Origin: Synechococcus sp. WH 8109
Lineage (GTDB): Bacteria > Cyanobacteriota > Cyanobacteriia > PCC-6307 > Cyanobiaceae
DNA length: 64,000 nucleotides
Direction: 5' to 3'
NCBI RefSeq assembly: GCF_000161795.2
Contig: NZ_CP006882.1
Coordinates: forward strand, 1,922,001-1,986,000
Shown here: piece after piece, positions 49,381-58,018 of the stretch
How positions within the stretch are numbered: the first letter of the stretch is position 1
Layout: every line of letters starts with the position of its first letter
Position numbers and translations under genes: made by a program
The notes under the pieces: generated by a model
What the model was told of the DNA's origin: nothing
The model's database searches: none
What the model saw: only the letters and a program-made list of their open reading frames with translations

Positions 49381-49797
49381 ATGATCGCCTTTGAACCGCC
49401 GGCGCCCGTGGCCGTTCCACCCAGTGATCCCGAGATTCGCCAGCGACTGCGGCTGCAGTCGATCGGTTGGGCGCTGGCTGCCGGGATAAGCGCAGGGCTG
49501 CTGAGCTTGCCCTGTGGTCTGGAAGCTGCGGTGCGTTCCGGCGGTTGTGGCCTCTTTTACGGCCTGCTGGCCTTCCACCTGCAACGGGTGGACCCTGATG
49601 ACGGGCATTTGCAGGCGGGTCTGGTGGGGGCGGTCTGCGGGTTGCGCAGCCTCGGTATGCCCCTACCCCTTGACAACTGGCAGGTCGATGGCCTGACATC
49701 ATTACTACTGGAGCTACTTCAGGCCTGGCTGCCGTTGATCGGTAGTGCTCTCCTGCTCCACGGCACCCTCCGCTTCCTGCCCGCGTCGCGGCCATGA
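49381..49797 (+). CDS. Hypothetical membrane protein
   Basis: 138 residues with about three hydrophobic helices (around 30-50, 55-75 and 105-130: [56 protein letters not shown]). The last two bases overlap the SNF2 start (ATGA), so it is coupled to that operon. No family is recognised. It is divergent from alaS by about 26 bp. Confidence 0.65.
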   Translation: MIAFEPPAPVAVPPSDPEIRQRLRLQSIGWALAAGISAGLLSLPCGLEAAVRSGGCGLFYGLLAFHLQRVDPDDGHLQAGLVGAVCGLRSLGMPLPLDNWQVDGLTSLLLELLQAWLPLIGSALLLHGTLRFLPASRP

Positions 49798-52700
49798 GCC
49801 TGCTGCACGCCACCTGGCTTCCCGCCATCCGCACCTCCAGCAGTTCCGGTCAACCGGCACTGCTCGTTTGGGCTGACACCTGGCGGGTGGCCACACCGGA
49901 AGGCCCCGGCCTCACCCCCGCGCTGCACCCATTCACCCTCAGCCATGACGACCTCAGGGCCTGGCTGAGCGAACGCGACCTTTTGCCGGGCGGCAGCATT
50001 GATGCCACAGCCTGTCTCACTCTGCCGAGCCGCACGGTGAAGCCGCGCAAAAGCCGGAGCAAAAAAGAGGAGCCAACGCCGGAACCATCGGGCTGGACCG
50101 GGCTACCGATGCAGGCCGGCGAACCGATCCCCAAGCAAACCGAATGGTGGCCCTGGCAGGTGCAGGGGCTCGCGGTGGAACCATCGGCTGCCACGGAGTG
50201 GCTGTCCAGATTGCCCCTCTCGGGCACCAATCCAGACCTGGCTGACGAACTGCGCTGGTGGAGCCATCTGCAGCGCTGGGCCCTGAGCCTGGTGGCCCGG
50301 GGCCGCTGGATTCCCCAGATGGAGCTCAGCAAAGGGGAGGGCTATCCCCATCGAGCCCGTTGGGTGCCGCTGCTCAACCGGGAAGAAGACCGGCGACGAC
50401 TGGAGGATCTGGCAGCCAGCCTGCCGCTGGTGGCCACCTGTGCCTTGCCCTGGCGGGAACCCCTGGGGCGCCGCAGCAACCGCACCACCCGGTTGCGACC
50501 GGAGGCCATGCGGGCCGCCAACCCGGTGGCCAGCTGCCGGCCCCGCAGCGGACGCCTGCGGGTGGCGACGCTGCTGGAAGACCTGGTGGACGCGCAGCTG
50601 CGCAAGGACTTTGAACCATCCACGGATGGACTCGATCCCCTGCTGACCCTCTGGCAGGAGGCCCTGGGGTCGGAGACCGGAGTGATCGAGATCGGCGATG
50701 AAGAAGCCGAACGCCTGGCCACCGCCAGCCATCACTGGAGGGAGGGCATCGCCGGCGGATTTGCCGCGGCCCGCACCTGCCTTGAACTGCACACCCCAAC
50801 GGATGGGGAGGATCTCTGGGAGCTGCGCTTCGGCTTGCAGGCGGAAGCCGACCCCAGCCTGAAACTCCCGGCCGCCGCAGCCTGGGCCTCCGGCGCCGAG
50901 ATGCTGCAACTGGGGGAGATCCAAGTGGATCAACCGGGCGAAGTGCTGCTGGAGGGCCTGGGACGGGCCCTGACGGTGTTCCCACCGATCGAACGGGGGC
51001 TGGAGAGCGCGACGCCGGACACGATGCAGCTGACCCCGGCCGAAGCCTTCGTGCTGGTGCGCACGGCTGCCCGTCAGCTGCGGGATGCCGGCGTTGGGGT
51101 GGAGCTGCCGCCCAGCCTCTCCGGCGGCCTGGCCAGCCGGCTGGGCCTGGCTATCAAGGCCGAACTTCCAGAACGCTCTCGCGGCTTCACCCTGGGCGAA
51201 TGTCTTGACTGGGAGTGGGATCTGATGATCGGCGGGGTGACGCTCACCCTGCGGGAACTGGAGCGCCTGAGCGGCAAGCGCAGCCCCCTGGTGAGACACA
51301 AGGGGGCCTGGATCGAACTGCGGCCGAACGACCTCAAGAACGCCGAACGCTTCTGTGGAGCGAAACCGGAACTGAGCCTCGACGACGCGCTGCGGCTGAC
51401 GGGAACGGAAGGGGAACTGCTGATGCGGATGCCGGTGCACCGCTTCGAGGCCGGCCCGCGGCTGCAATCGGTGCTGGAGCAATACCACCAGCAGAAGGCC
51501 CCCGACCCCCTGCCGGCTCCCGAGGGATTTAGCGGTCAGCTGCGGCCCTATCAGGAGCGTGGCCTCGGCTGGCTCGCCTTCCTGCACCGCTTCGACCAGG
51601 GGGCCTGCCTGGCTGACGACATGGGCCTGGGCAAAACTATCCAGCTGCTGGCGTTTCTGCAGCACCTCAAAGCGGAGCAGGAACTGAAGCGCCCTGTGCT
51701 GCTGGTGGCTCCCACCTCGGTGCTCACCAACTGGCGACGGGAGGCGGAATCGTTCACCCCGGAGTTGAAGGTCACCGAGCATTACGGCCCCCGCCGCCCC
51801 TCCACACCCGCCGAACTCAAAAAAACGTTGAAGGAGGTGGATCTGGTTCTCACCAGCTACGGACTGCTGCAGCGGGACAGCGAACTGCTGGAAACCCAGG
51901 ACTGGCAGGGGGTGGTGATTGACGAAGCCCAGGCGATCAAGAATCCCGGCGCCAAACAGAGCCAGGCCGCCAGGGATTTGGCCCGCGCCGGCCGCAGCAA
52001 GAGCAACCGCTTCCGCATCGCCCTCACCGGCACCCCCGTGGAGAACCGGGTGAGCGAACTGTGGGCCTTGATGGACTTCCTCAACCCCAAGGTGCTGGGG
52101 GAAGAGGACTTCTTCCGCCAGCGCTACCGGATGCCAATCGAACGGTATGGCGACATGTCGTCCCTGCGGGACCTCAAAGGCCGCGTGGGTCCGTTCATCC
52201 TGCGCCGGCTGAAAACCGACAAAACGATCATTTCCGACCTGCCGGAGAAGGTAGAGCTGAGCGAATGGGTGGGGTTGAGCAAAGAGCAGAAATCCCTGTA
52301 CAGCAAGACCGTGGAAGACACCCTCGATGCCATTGCGCGGGCACCGCGCGGGCAGCGCCACGGGCAGGTGCTGGCCCTGCTCACCCGGCTGAAACAGATC
52401 TGCAACCATCCCGCCCTGGCCATGAGCGAAGGGGCCGTGGACGATGGCTTCCTAGGCCGTTCGGCCAAGCTGCAGCGGCTTGAGGAAATCCTCGATGAGG
52501 TGATCGAAGCGGGGGATCGGGCCCTGCTGTTCACCCAGTTCGCCGAATGGGGGCATCTGCTGCAGGCCTGGATGCAGCAGCGCTGGAAATCAGAGGTGCC
52601 CTTCCTGCACGGCGGCACCCGCAAGAGCGAGCGCCAGGCGATGGTGGATCGCTTCCAGGAGGATCCCCGAGGTCCGCAGTTGTTCCTGCTCTCGTTGAAA

Positions 52701-52991
52701 GCTGGTGGTGTGGGCCTCAACCTCACCCGGGCCAGCCACGTGTTCCACATCGACCGCTGGTGGAACCCGGCTGTGGAGAACCAGGCCACCGACCGGGCCT
52801 ATCGGATCGGCCAGACCAACCGGGTGATGGTGCACAAATTCATCACCAGCGGCTCGGTGGAGGAAAAAATCGATCGCATGATCCGCGAGAAATCACGCCT
52901 GGCTGAGGATGTGATCGGCTCCGGCGAGGATTGGCTGGGAAGCCTCGGTGGCGATCAATTGCGCGATCTCGTCGCCTTGGAGGACACCTGA
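49794..52991 (+). CDS. SNF2-family DNA-dependent ATPase/helicase-like protein
   Basis: 1065 residues. The N-terminal half (about 1-560) carries an SNF2-associated region with a basic acidic-flanked linker (KPRKSRSKKEEPTPEPSG). The ATPase follows: Walker A LADDMGLGKTIQLLAFL, LVAPTSVLTNWRREAE, DEAQ box VIDEAQAIKNPGAKQ, LTGTPVENRVSELWALMDFLNPKVLG; then helicase C with LLFTQFAEWGHLLQ, LSLKAGGVGLNLTRASHVFHIDRWWNPAVENQATDRAYRIGQTN. It resembles the large bacterial Snf2 proteins. The gene is followed after 2 bp by a SWIM zinc-finger gene. Confidence 0.93.
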   Translation: MSLLHATWLPAIRTSSSSGQPALLVWADTWRVATPEGPGLTPALHPFTLSHDDLRAWLSERDLLPGGSIDATACLTLPSRTVKPRKSRSKKEEPTPEPSGWTGLPMQAGEPIPKQTEWWPWQVQGLAVEPSAATEWLSRLPLSGTNPDLADELRWWSHLQRWALSLVARGRWIPQMELSKGEGYPHRARWVPLLNREEDRRRLEDLAASLPLVATCALPWREPLGRRSNRTTRLRPEAMRAANPVASCRPRSGRLRVATLLEDLVDAQLRKDFEPSTDGLDPLLTLWQEALGSETGVIEIGDEEAERLATASHHWREGIAGGFAAARTCLELHTPTDGEDLWELRFGLQAEADPSLKLPAAAAWASGAEMLQLGEIQVDQPGEVLLEGLGRALTVFPPIERGLESATPDTMQLTPAEAFVLVRTAARQLRDAGVGVELPPSLSGGLASRLGLAIKAELPERSRGFTLGECLDWEWDLMIGGVTLTLRELERLSGKRSPLVRHKGAWIELRPNDLKNAERFCGAKPELSLDDALRLTGTEGELLMRMPVHRFEAGPRLQSVLEQYHQQKAPDPLPAPEGFSGQLRPYQERGLGWLAFLHRFDQGACLADDMGLGKTIQLLAFLQHLKAEQELKRPVLLVAPTSVLTNWRREAESFTPELKVTEHYGPRRPSTPAELKKTLKEVDLVLTSYGLLQRDSELLETQDWQGVVIDEAQAIKNPGAKQSQAARDLARAGRSKSNRFRIALTGTPVENRVSELWALMDFLNPKVLGEEDFFRQRYRMPIERYGDMSSLRDLKGRVGPFILRRLKTDKTIISDLPEKVELSEWVGLSKEQKSLYSKTVEDTLDAIARAPRGQRHGQVLALLTRLKQICNHPALAMSEGAVDDGFLGRSAKLQRLEEILDEVIEAGDRALLFTQFAEWGHLLQAWMQQRWKSEVPFLHGGTRKSERQAMVDRFQEDPRGPQLFLLSLKAGGVGLNLTRASHVFHIDRWWNPAVENQATDRAYRIGQTNRVMVHKFITSGSVEEKIDRMIREKSRLAEDVIGSGEDWLGSLGGDQLRDLVALEDT

Positions 52992-52993
52992 CC

Positions 52994-53881
52994 ATGACCC
53001 TCAGCAACGGCAACAGCAACGGCATCACCGCCATCGGTGACGACGGCCTGGGCCAACAGCCCTGGTGGGTGGAGCAGTGGATGGAGCTGATCAACGGCTA
53101 CCGCTTCAAGAAACGATTGGAACGGGCCTGGGGCTACGCCCGAGAAGGCCATGTGACCTCGATCCGCTTCGAAGGCCGCCGCGTGCATGCCCGCGTCCAG
53201 GGCACCGACGAAGCGCCCTACAAGGTGAAGCTCTGGCTGGACGTGCTCAACGATGAGGACTGGGACTATGTGCTGGAAGCGCTGACCCAGAAAGCCCGCT
53301 GGTCGGCCCAGCTGCTGGCGGGGATCATGCCCTCCGACATCGAACGGGCCTTCGCCGCCAGCGGCAAACGCCTGTTCCCGTTCAAATTGCAGGAGGTGCG
53401 CAGCGAGTGCAGCTGCCCGGACAAAGCCAACCCCTGCAAACACATCAGCGCGGTGTATTTCCTGATGGGGGATCGCTTCAGCGAAGACCCCTTCGTGCTG
53501 TTCCAACTGCGGGGCCGCAACCGGGCTCGGCTGCTGGAAGATCTGGCGGAACACCGCCGCAAGGCCCTGGCGGAGCGGGCGGCGGCAGCCAAGGAGGAGA
53601 GCAAAGCCAGCACAGCTGAAGAGGCAACACCGCTGCCGCCCCATGCGGCGGTGCAGGACCCGGCCCTGTGGTGGCGCTACAACCGCAGCCTCGATGGCGA
53701 CCTGGTGGTGATCACTCCAGCGATGGAGGGCGACACGGGCCTCGATGCCGCCGGTGAGCTTCCGCTGGCGGAAGACCCACGCTTCGCCGATGCGCGCAGC
53801 ACCTTCCTGAACAACCTCAAGGCCCATGGTCAGGCCAGTGCCCAGAAGGCGATGCTGCAGGCCATGGCAGCCGGCAGCTGA
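52994..53881 (+). CDS. SWIM zinc-finger protein
   Basis: 295 residues. A basic N-terminal part (RFKKRLERAWGYAREGHVTSIRFEGRRVHARVQGTDEAPYKVKLWLDVL) leads to the SWIM zinc site ECSCPDKANPCKHISAVYFLMGDRFSEDPF (CxC...CxH). The C-terminal half is acidic/Ala-rich, with a second part ending QASAQKAMLQAMAAG. SWIM proteins often bind DNA or proteins next to a Snf2 ATPase. The ATG at 52994 is 2 bp after the SNF2 stop, so the two likely form one complex. Confidence 0.9.
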   Translation: MTLSNGNSNGITAIGDDGLGQQPWWVEQWMELINGYRFKKRLERAWGYAREGHVTSIRFEGRRVHARVQGTDEAPYKVKLWLDVLNDEDWDYVLEALTQKARWSAQLLAGIMPSDIERAFAASGKRLFPFKLQEVRSECSCPDKANPCKHISAVYFLMGDRFSEDPFVLFQLRGRNRARLLEDLAEHRRKALAERAAAAKEESKASTAEEATPLPPHAAVQDPALWWRYNRSLDGDLVVITPAMEGDTGLDAAGELPLAEDPRFADARSTFLNNLKAHGQASAQKAMLQAMAAGS

Positions 53882-53895
53882 CGCCGAGCGGAGCC

Positions 53896-54375
53896 ATGGC
53901 CCATGAAGCCGCCTGGCTCACCGCCGAAAAACAAGGTCTCGCCGCGGTGCTGCTTCAATCGCATAAACAGGCCTTCAGCAGGCCGCTGATCGCTTCCGCC
54001 CAACCGGGCCAGCCAAAGCAGCTGCTTTGCCAGAACCTGTTCGCCTGCGGCTTTCCAGTGCTGGCCCACGGCACGGAGCAGGATCCCAAGCTCAGTTACG
54101 CCAACGCTGCGGCCCTGCAGCTGTGGGAAACACGCTGGAATGAACTGATCGGCATGCACTCACGGCTGACTGCACCAAACAGCGAACGGGGGCAACGCAG
54201 CAAAGCCTTGGGGCAGGCCAAACGCCTCGAAGCCGTTCAGAACTATCGCGGCATTCGCATCAGCCGCAAAGGGCGGCGATTCATGATCAACAAGGCCCGG
54301 ATCTGGACCCTTCGGAATGCAGAAGAGCGGGTCTGCGGCCAGGCGGCCTGCTTCAGCGACTGGTGGTGGCTTTAA
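53896..54375 (+). CDS. MEKHLA domain protein
   Basis: A 159-residue single-domain protein with the PAS-related MEKHLA pattern: NLFACGFPVLAHGTEQDPKLSYANAAALQLWETRW, then SRLTAPNSERGQRSKAL, YRGIRISRKGRRFMINKARIWTL and GQAACFSDWWWL. Stand-alone bacterial MEKHLA proteins are thought to bind small ligands or act as sensors. It follows the SWIM gene by 14 bp and may be cotranscribed with it. Confidence 0.85.
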   Translation: MAHEAAWLTAEKQGLAAVLLQSHKQAFSRPLIASAQPGQPKQLLCQNLFACGFPVLAHGTEQDPKLSYANAAALQLWETRWNELIGMHSRLTAPNSERGQRSKALGQAKRLEAVQNYRGIRISRKGRRFMINKARIWTLRNAEERVCGQAACFSDWWWL

Positions 54376-54541
54376 GGAGATTCGGTTTCAACGCCATCCC
54401 TGTGGTGCCAGCCGAACCTGGTGGTAGAGACCGAATCAAAACGGACGGTTCTCACGCTTCTGGTTCTCATCCAAGCGGCCCAGATTGTGATGGCGGGCGA
54501 TCAACCCAGTCCGCAGATGTTCATTCTTCGGAGCCACCATC

Positions 54542-54934
54542 ATGCTGACCCTTCGCCAATCCCCCTTCGATCTGTTCGAGCGTCTCGAGCAGCAACTGGC
54601 CACCGCTGAGCGCGTTCCCAACGCCGAAATCCGCGAAACCGAAACCAGTTACACCGTGCAGCTGGAACTGCCCGGGGTGGACCGGGATTCGATCGACGTC
54701 AAGGCCACCGATCGCAACCTGGTGATCAGCGCCGAACGCCCAGCCACAGGCAGCGACGACAGCAACGCACCGCTGCTGAGCGAATTCCGCAGCGGCACCT
54801 GGAGCCGCAGCTTCCGTTTCCCCCAGAGCCTCGATCGCGACCAGCTGAAGGCCAGCTATCGGGACGGCATTCTTGAAATCAACGCCGGCAAAGCGGTGGA
54901 ACACACCAGCGTTTCGGTGAAGGTGGAGAGCTGA
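54542..54934 (+). CDS. hspA: Small heat-shock protein, Hsp20 family
   Basis: 130-residue alpha-crystallin-type holdase that keeps unfolding proteins soluble. The alpha-crystallin domain runs about residues 32-125 (ETSYTVQLELPGVDRDSIDVKATDRNLVISAER, FRSGTWSRSFRFPQSLDRDQLKASYRDGILEI). The short N-terminal arm is LTLRQSPFDLFERLEQQLATAERV. The C-terminal I-x-I anchoring motif is not obvious (ends SVSVKVES). It is preceded by 166 bp in which I see no clear heat-shock operator. Confidence 0.93.
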   Translation: MLTLRQSPFDLFERLEQQLATAERVPNAEIRETETSYTVQLELPGVDRDSIDVKATDRNLVISAERPATGSDDSNAPLLSEFRSGTWSRSFRFPQSLDRDQLKASYRDGILEINAGKAVEHTSVSVKVES

Positions 54935-54958
54935 TCAGGACCCGAGCACTCAAGAGGC

Positions 54959-55033
54959 TTGGGCTGGACAAGCCCAACACACGAAGACGAGAAGAACGGA
55001 AGCCCAACCCTTGCCCATGGCAGGGGTTTTTTG
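54959..55033 (+). terminator. Hairpin cluster ending in a rho-independent terminator after hspA
   Basis: A first hairpin TTGGGCT/AGCCCAA (54959-54977) has no T-run. About 30 bp later a second hairpin (AACCCTTGCC, then GGCAGGGGTT) is followed by TTTTTTG (to about 55033). The second is the likely hspA terminator. Confidence 0.75.
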
Positions 55034-55050
55034 TTGAAGCCAGGGCGGAA

Positions 55051-56187
55051 TCAGCCGCCGAGGCCAAGGAAGAAGCGACCGATGAACAGCAGGCTGAAGC
55101 CACTGAAAAACACTAGGCCAAACCAGCAGAAGGCCTGGGTGAACCGACCATAACGGTGATCCACAGGAACCAAGGGGCTGTTGATCGTGTCCATCGCCAT
55201 CCAGGCGAACAGAGGAGCGGTGAGGAAACTGCCGGTCATCGCCCCAAAGACGAAATCCTTCACGCCGATCCCGCCGCTCTTGGCCACCACCAGCGCGAGC
55301 ACAGCGGCCAGGAAATGCACGATCACCCAGATGTCGAAGCGACGCTGCATGGGCCCAGGTGCTGAATCCCCACTGTCGTGATGACGCAGCAAGCCCTGGA
55401 TCGCCGCAATGCTGCGGGGATAGGCATCCAGGCAGGTGAGGGTGGTGCTGAACATGGCCGTTACGACGGTGACGCCATAGCCGAGGTTGAAATCGAACTC
55501 GGCCTCCTTCGGCGTTGCGGTGTGCTCGGTGTCGCGCGCACGGGAGAACATCCACAACGATGGCCAGACGCACATCTCCACTGGTCCGGGCATCCAGCCC
55601 ATCAGGGGAATCAAGAAGGCCAGGTTGGCCAGGGTCCAGGGGCTGGGATCAGTGCTGACCCAACTGGCCGCCACATCGCCGACGGGGCCGCGGATCAGCA
55701 GTGATGCAGCCGCAACCCCCGTGAGCAGGGTGAGCAGCACCACCAAGAGCTTGGAGAGACGGTCGAGCGCCCGGTAATGCCCCAGCAGCAGCACCAGGCC
55801 ACTCACCGCCAGCACGGCGATGGATAGTCCGTAGGGGTCCAGCCCCGCCAGCAGAGGAATATTGGTGAGCAGCAGCCCCGCCACAAAACTCACCGCCGCG
55901 ATGGTGAAGGTGCCGGTGACCAGACTCACCACCAGGTACAGCGGCAGGTAGAGGGGATTGCGTTTCTGGAAACCCTCCAGCAGCGACAACCCGGTGGCCG
56001 CTGTGAAGCGGGTGCCCACGCGCAGGAACGGGTACTTGATCAGATTGGTGAGCAGGATCAGGCCCACCAGCGCAAAGCCGAATCGGGCGCCCGCCGTGGT
56101 GGACGACATCAAGTGGGATCCACCGATGCAGGCACCGGCCAAGAGGATCCCGGGTCCAATGCTGCGTCGCAGCGTCGATGACGCCAT
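55051..56187 (-). CDS. Nramp-fold transporter, divergent
   Basis: 378 residues with about 10-11 hydrophobic helices, in the same order as the Nramp/LeuT-fold metal transporters. The usual metal-binding motifs are not canonical: the first-helix region reads GPGILLAGACIGGSHLMSST instead of DPGN-type, and the sixth-helix region reads LMGWMPGPVEMCVWPS instead of the MPH-type. The ion carried cannot be inferred. The start is the second methionine; a GTG is one codon upstream. It is convergent with hspA and divergent from flv3 by about 80 bp. Confidence 0.85.
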   Translation of the reverse strand: MASSTLRRSIGPGILLAGACIGGSHLMSSTTAGARFGFALVGLILLTNLIKYPFLRVGTRFTAATGLSLLEGFQKRNPLYLPLYLVVSLVTGTFTIAAVSFVAGLLLTNIPLLAGLDPYGLSIAVLAVSGLVLLLGHYRALDRLSKLLVVLLTLLTGVAAASLLIRGPVGDVAASWVSTDPSPWTLANLAFLIPLMGWMPGPVEMCVWPSLWMFSRARDTEHTATPKEAEFDFNLGYGVTVVTAMFSTTLTCLDAYPRSIAAIQGLLRHHDSGDSAPGPMQRRFDIWVIVHFLAAVLALVVAKSGGIGVKDFVFGAMTGSFLTAPLFAWMAMDTINSPLVPVDHRYGRFTQAFCWFGLVFFSGFSLLFIGRFFLGLGG

Positions 56188-56269
56188 CACAAGGTTGCGG
56201 TTGAAACCAGTCTCCGCCGCCTTGCCCCGCTAAATCTCCGTAGAGTCGACTTCCGTCACGGTCGGTTTC

Positions 56270-58018
56270 ATGGTCGTTGCTCCCGCTGCTACGAAGCTGT
56301 CGCTGCAGTGCGAGGCCATCGCCGCCGACACCTCCACGATTCGCTCCCTCGACTGGGATCGCAGCCGCTTCGACATTGAATTCGGCCTGCGCAACGGCAC
56401 CACCTACAACGCCTTCCTGGTGCGGGGAGAACGCACCGCCCTGATCGACACCAGCCACGCCAAGTTCCGCGACACCTGGATCCCGCTGCTCAAGGAGCAG
56501 ATCGATCCAACCACGATCGATGTGTTGATCGTGAGCCACACCGAACCCGACCACTCCGGATTGATCGGTGACCTGATCGATCTCAATCCCGAGATCGAAA
56601 TCGTGGGATCGAAGGTGGCGCTGCAGTTCCTCAAGGACCAGGTGCACAGGCCGTTCAAATCTCGTGCGGTGAAGTCAGGCGAGGAATTGGATCTCGGCAC
56701 CAACCCCGACAGCGGCATCCAGCACCGCTTCGAATTCCTCAGTGCTCCAAACCTGCACTGGCCGGACACGATCTTTTCCTTCGATCACGGCACAGGCATC
56801 CTCTACACCTGCGATGCCTTCGGCCTCCACTACTGCTCCGAGGACGTCTTCGACGCCGACCCCGGCGCCATCGCCCCTGATTTCCGCTTCTATTACGACT
56901 GCCTGATGGGCCCGAATGCCCGCAGCGTGCTGCAGGCCCTCAAGCGCATGGATGGCCTACCAGAGATCAACACCATCGCCGTTGGACACGGGCCGCTGTT
57001 GCGGCATCACCTCAGCCACTGGATCAGCGACTACCGCGAGTGGAGCGGCCAGCGCAGTAAAGGCGAGAGCTATGCCGCCGTCTGTTACCTGAGCCAGTAT
57101 GGCTTCTCCGATCGGATCAGCCAGGCCATTGCCCACGGCATCGGCAAAGCTGATTCCCAGGTGCAGCTGGTGGATCTGCGGGCCACCGACCCCCAGGAAC
57201 TCACCGCCCTGGTGGGCGATGCCAAAGCTGTTGTGGTGCCGACCTGGCCCGCGGAACCGGAACCGGATCTCCAGGCCTCAATCGGAACCCTGCTGGCGGC
57301 CCTGCATCCCAAACAACTGGTGGGGGTTTACGACGCCTTCGGGGGCAACGACGAACCGATCGACGCCGTCGCAGATCAATTGCGCAGCCAGGGCCAGAAG
57401 CAAGCCTTCAGCCCATTGCGAATCAAACAGCTGCCCCAGGGCAGCGACTACCAACGCTGTGAGGAGTCGGGCACCGACCTCGGCCAGCTGTTGACCAAAG
57501 AGAAGACGATCGCGGCGATGAAAAGTCTCGATGGCGACCTCGACAAGGCCCTGGGTCGCATTAGCGGTGGCCTTTATGTGGTGACCGCCAGCCAGGGAGA
57601 GGGCGAATCGCAACGCCGTAGCGCCATGGTGGCCAGCTGGGTGAGCCAGGCCAGCTTCACCCCCCCGGGCCTCACCATCGCCGTCGCCAAAGACCGTGCG
57701 ATCGAAGCCCTGATGCAGGTTGGCGACCGGTTCGTGCTGAATGTTCTACGGCAGGACAACCACCAACAGCTGATGCGCCATTTCCTCAAGCGCTTCCCCC
57801 CTGGTGCCGATCGTTTCGCGGGGGTGAACGTGCTGGAGGGAACCGCCGATGGCGGCCCGGTTCTCGCCGATTCTCTGGCGTTTCTTGGCTGCCGGGTGGA
57901 GCAACGGATGGAAGGCCCCGATCACTGGATCATCTATGCCGTGGTGGAGCAGGGCAACGTGGCCGATGCCGAGGCCAGCACGGCGGTGCACCACCGCAAA
58001 GTGGGGAACCACTACTGA
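56270..58018 (+). CDS. flv3: Flavodiiron protein, Flv3-type (canonical diiron ligands)
   Basis: Cyanobacterial O2-reducing flavodiiron protein, accepting electrons downstream of photosystem I without making superoxide. 582 residues, three domains: diiron beta-lactamase-like (HTEPDH at residues 90-95; NLHWPDT; TCDAFGLHY; VGHGPLL), flavodoxin (SQYGFSDRISQAIAHGIGKADS) and a C-terminal flavin reductase (AMVASWVSQASFTPPGLTIAVAKDRAIE). The intact ligands identify it as Flv3. It overlaps flv1 by one base (TGATG) and is coupled to it. Confidence 0.93.
   Translation: MVVAPAATKLSLQCEAIAADTSTIRSLDWDRSRFDIEFGLRNGTTYNAFLVRGERTALIDTSHAKFRDTWIPLLKEQIDPTTIDVLIVSHTEPDHSGLIGDLIDLNPEIEIVGSKVALQFLKDQVHRPFKSRAVKSGEELDLGTNPDSGIQHRFEFLSAPNLHWPDTIFSFDHGTGILYTCDAFGLHYCSEDVFDADPGAIAPDFRFYYDCLMGPNARSVLQALKRMDGLPEINTIAVGHGPLLRHHLSHWISDYREWSGQRSKGESYAAVCYLSQYGFSDRISQAIAHGIGKADSQVQLVDLRATDPQELTALVGDAKAVVVPTWPAEPEPDLQASIGTLLAALHPKQLVGVYDAFGGNDEPIDAVADQLRSQGQKQAFSPLRIKQLPQGSDYQRCEESGTDLGQLLTKEKTIAAMKSLDGDLDKALGRISGGLYVVTASQGEGESQRRSAMVASWVSQASFTPPGLTIAVAKDRAIEALMQVGDRFVLNVLRQDNHQQLMRHFLKRFPPGADRFAGVNVLEGTADGGPVLADSLAFLGCRVEQRMEGPDHWIIYAVVEQGNVADAEASTAVHHRKVGNHY

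Noticed and set aside
50103-52409. A 768-codon open frame on the minus strand opposite the SNF2 gene
   Set aside because: Antisense shadow; the plus strand carries all helicase motifs and the minus product is repetitive Gln/Pro/His/Leu-rich.
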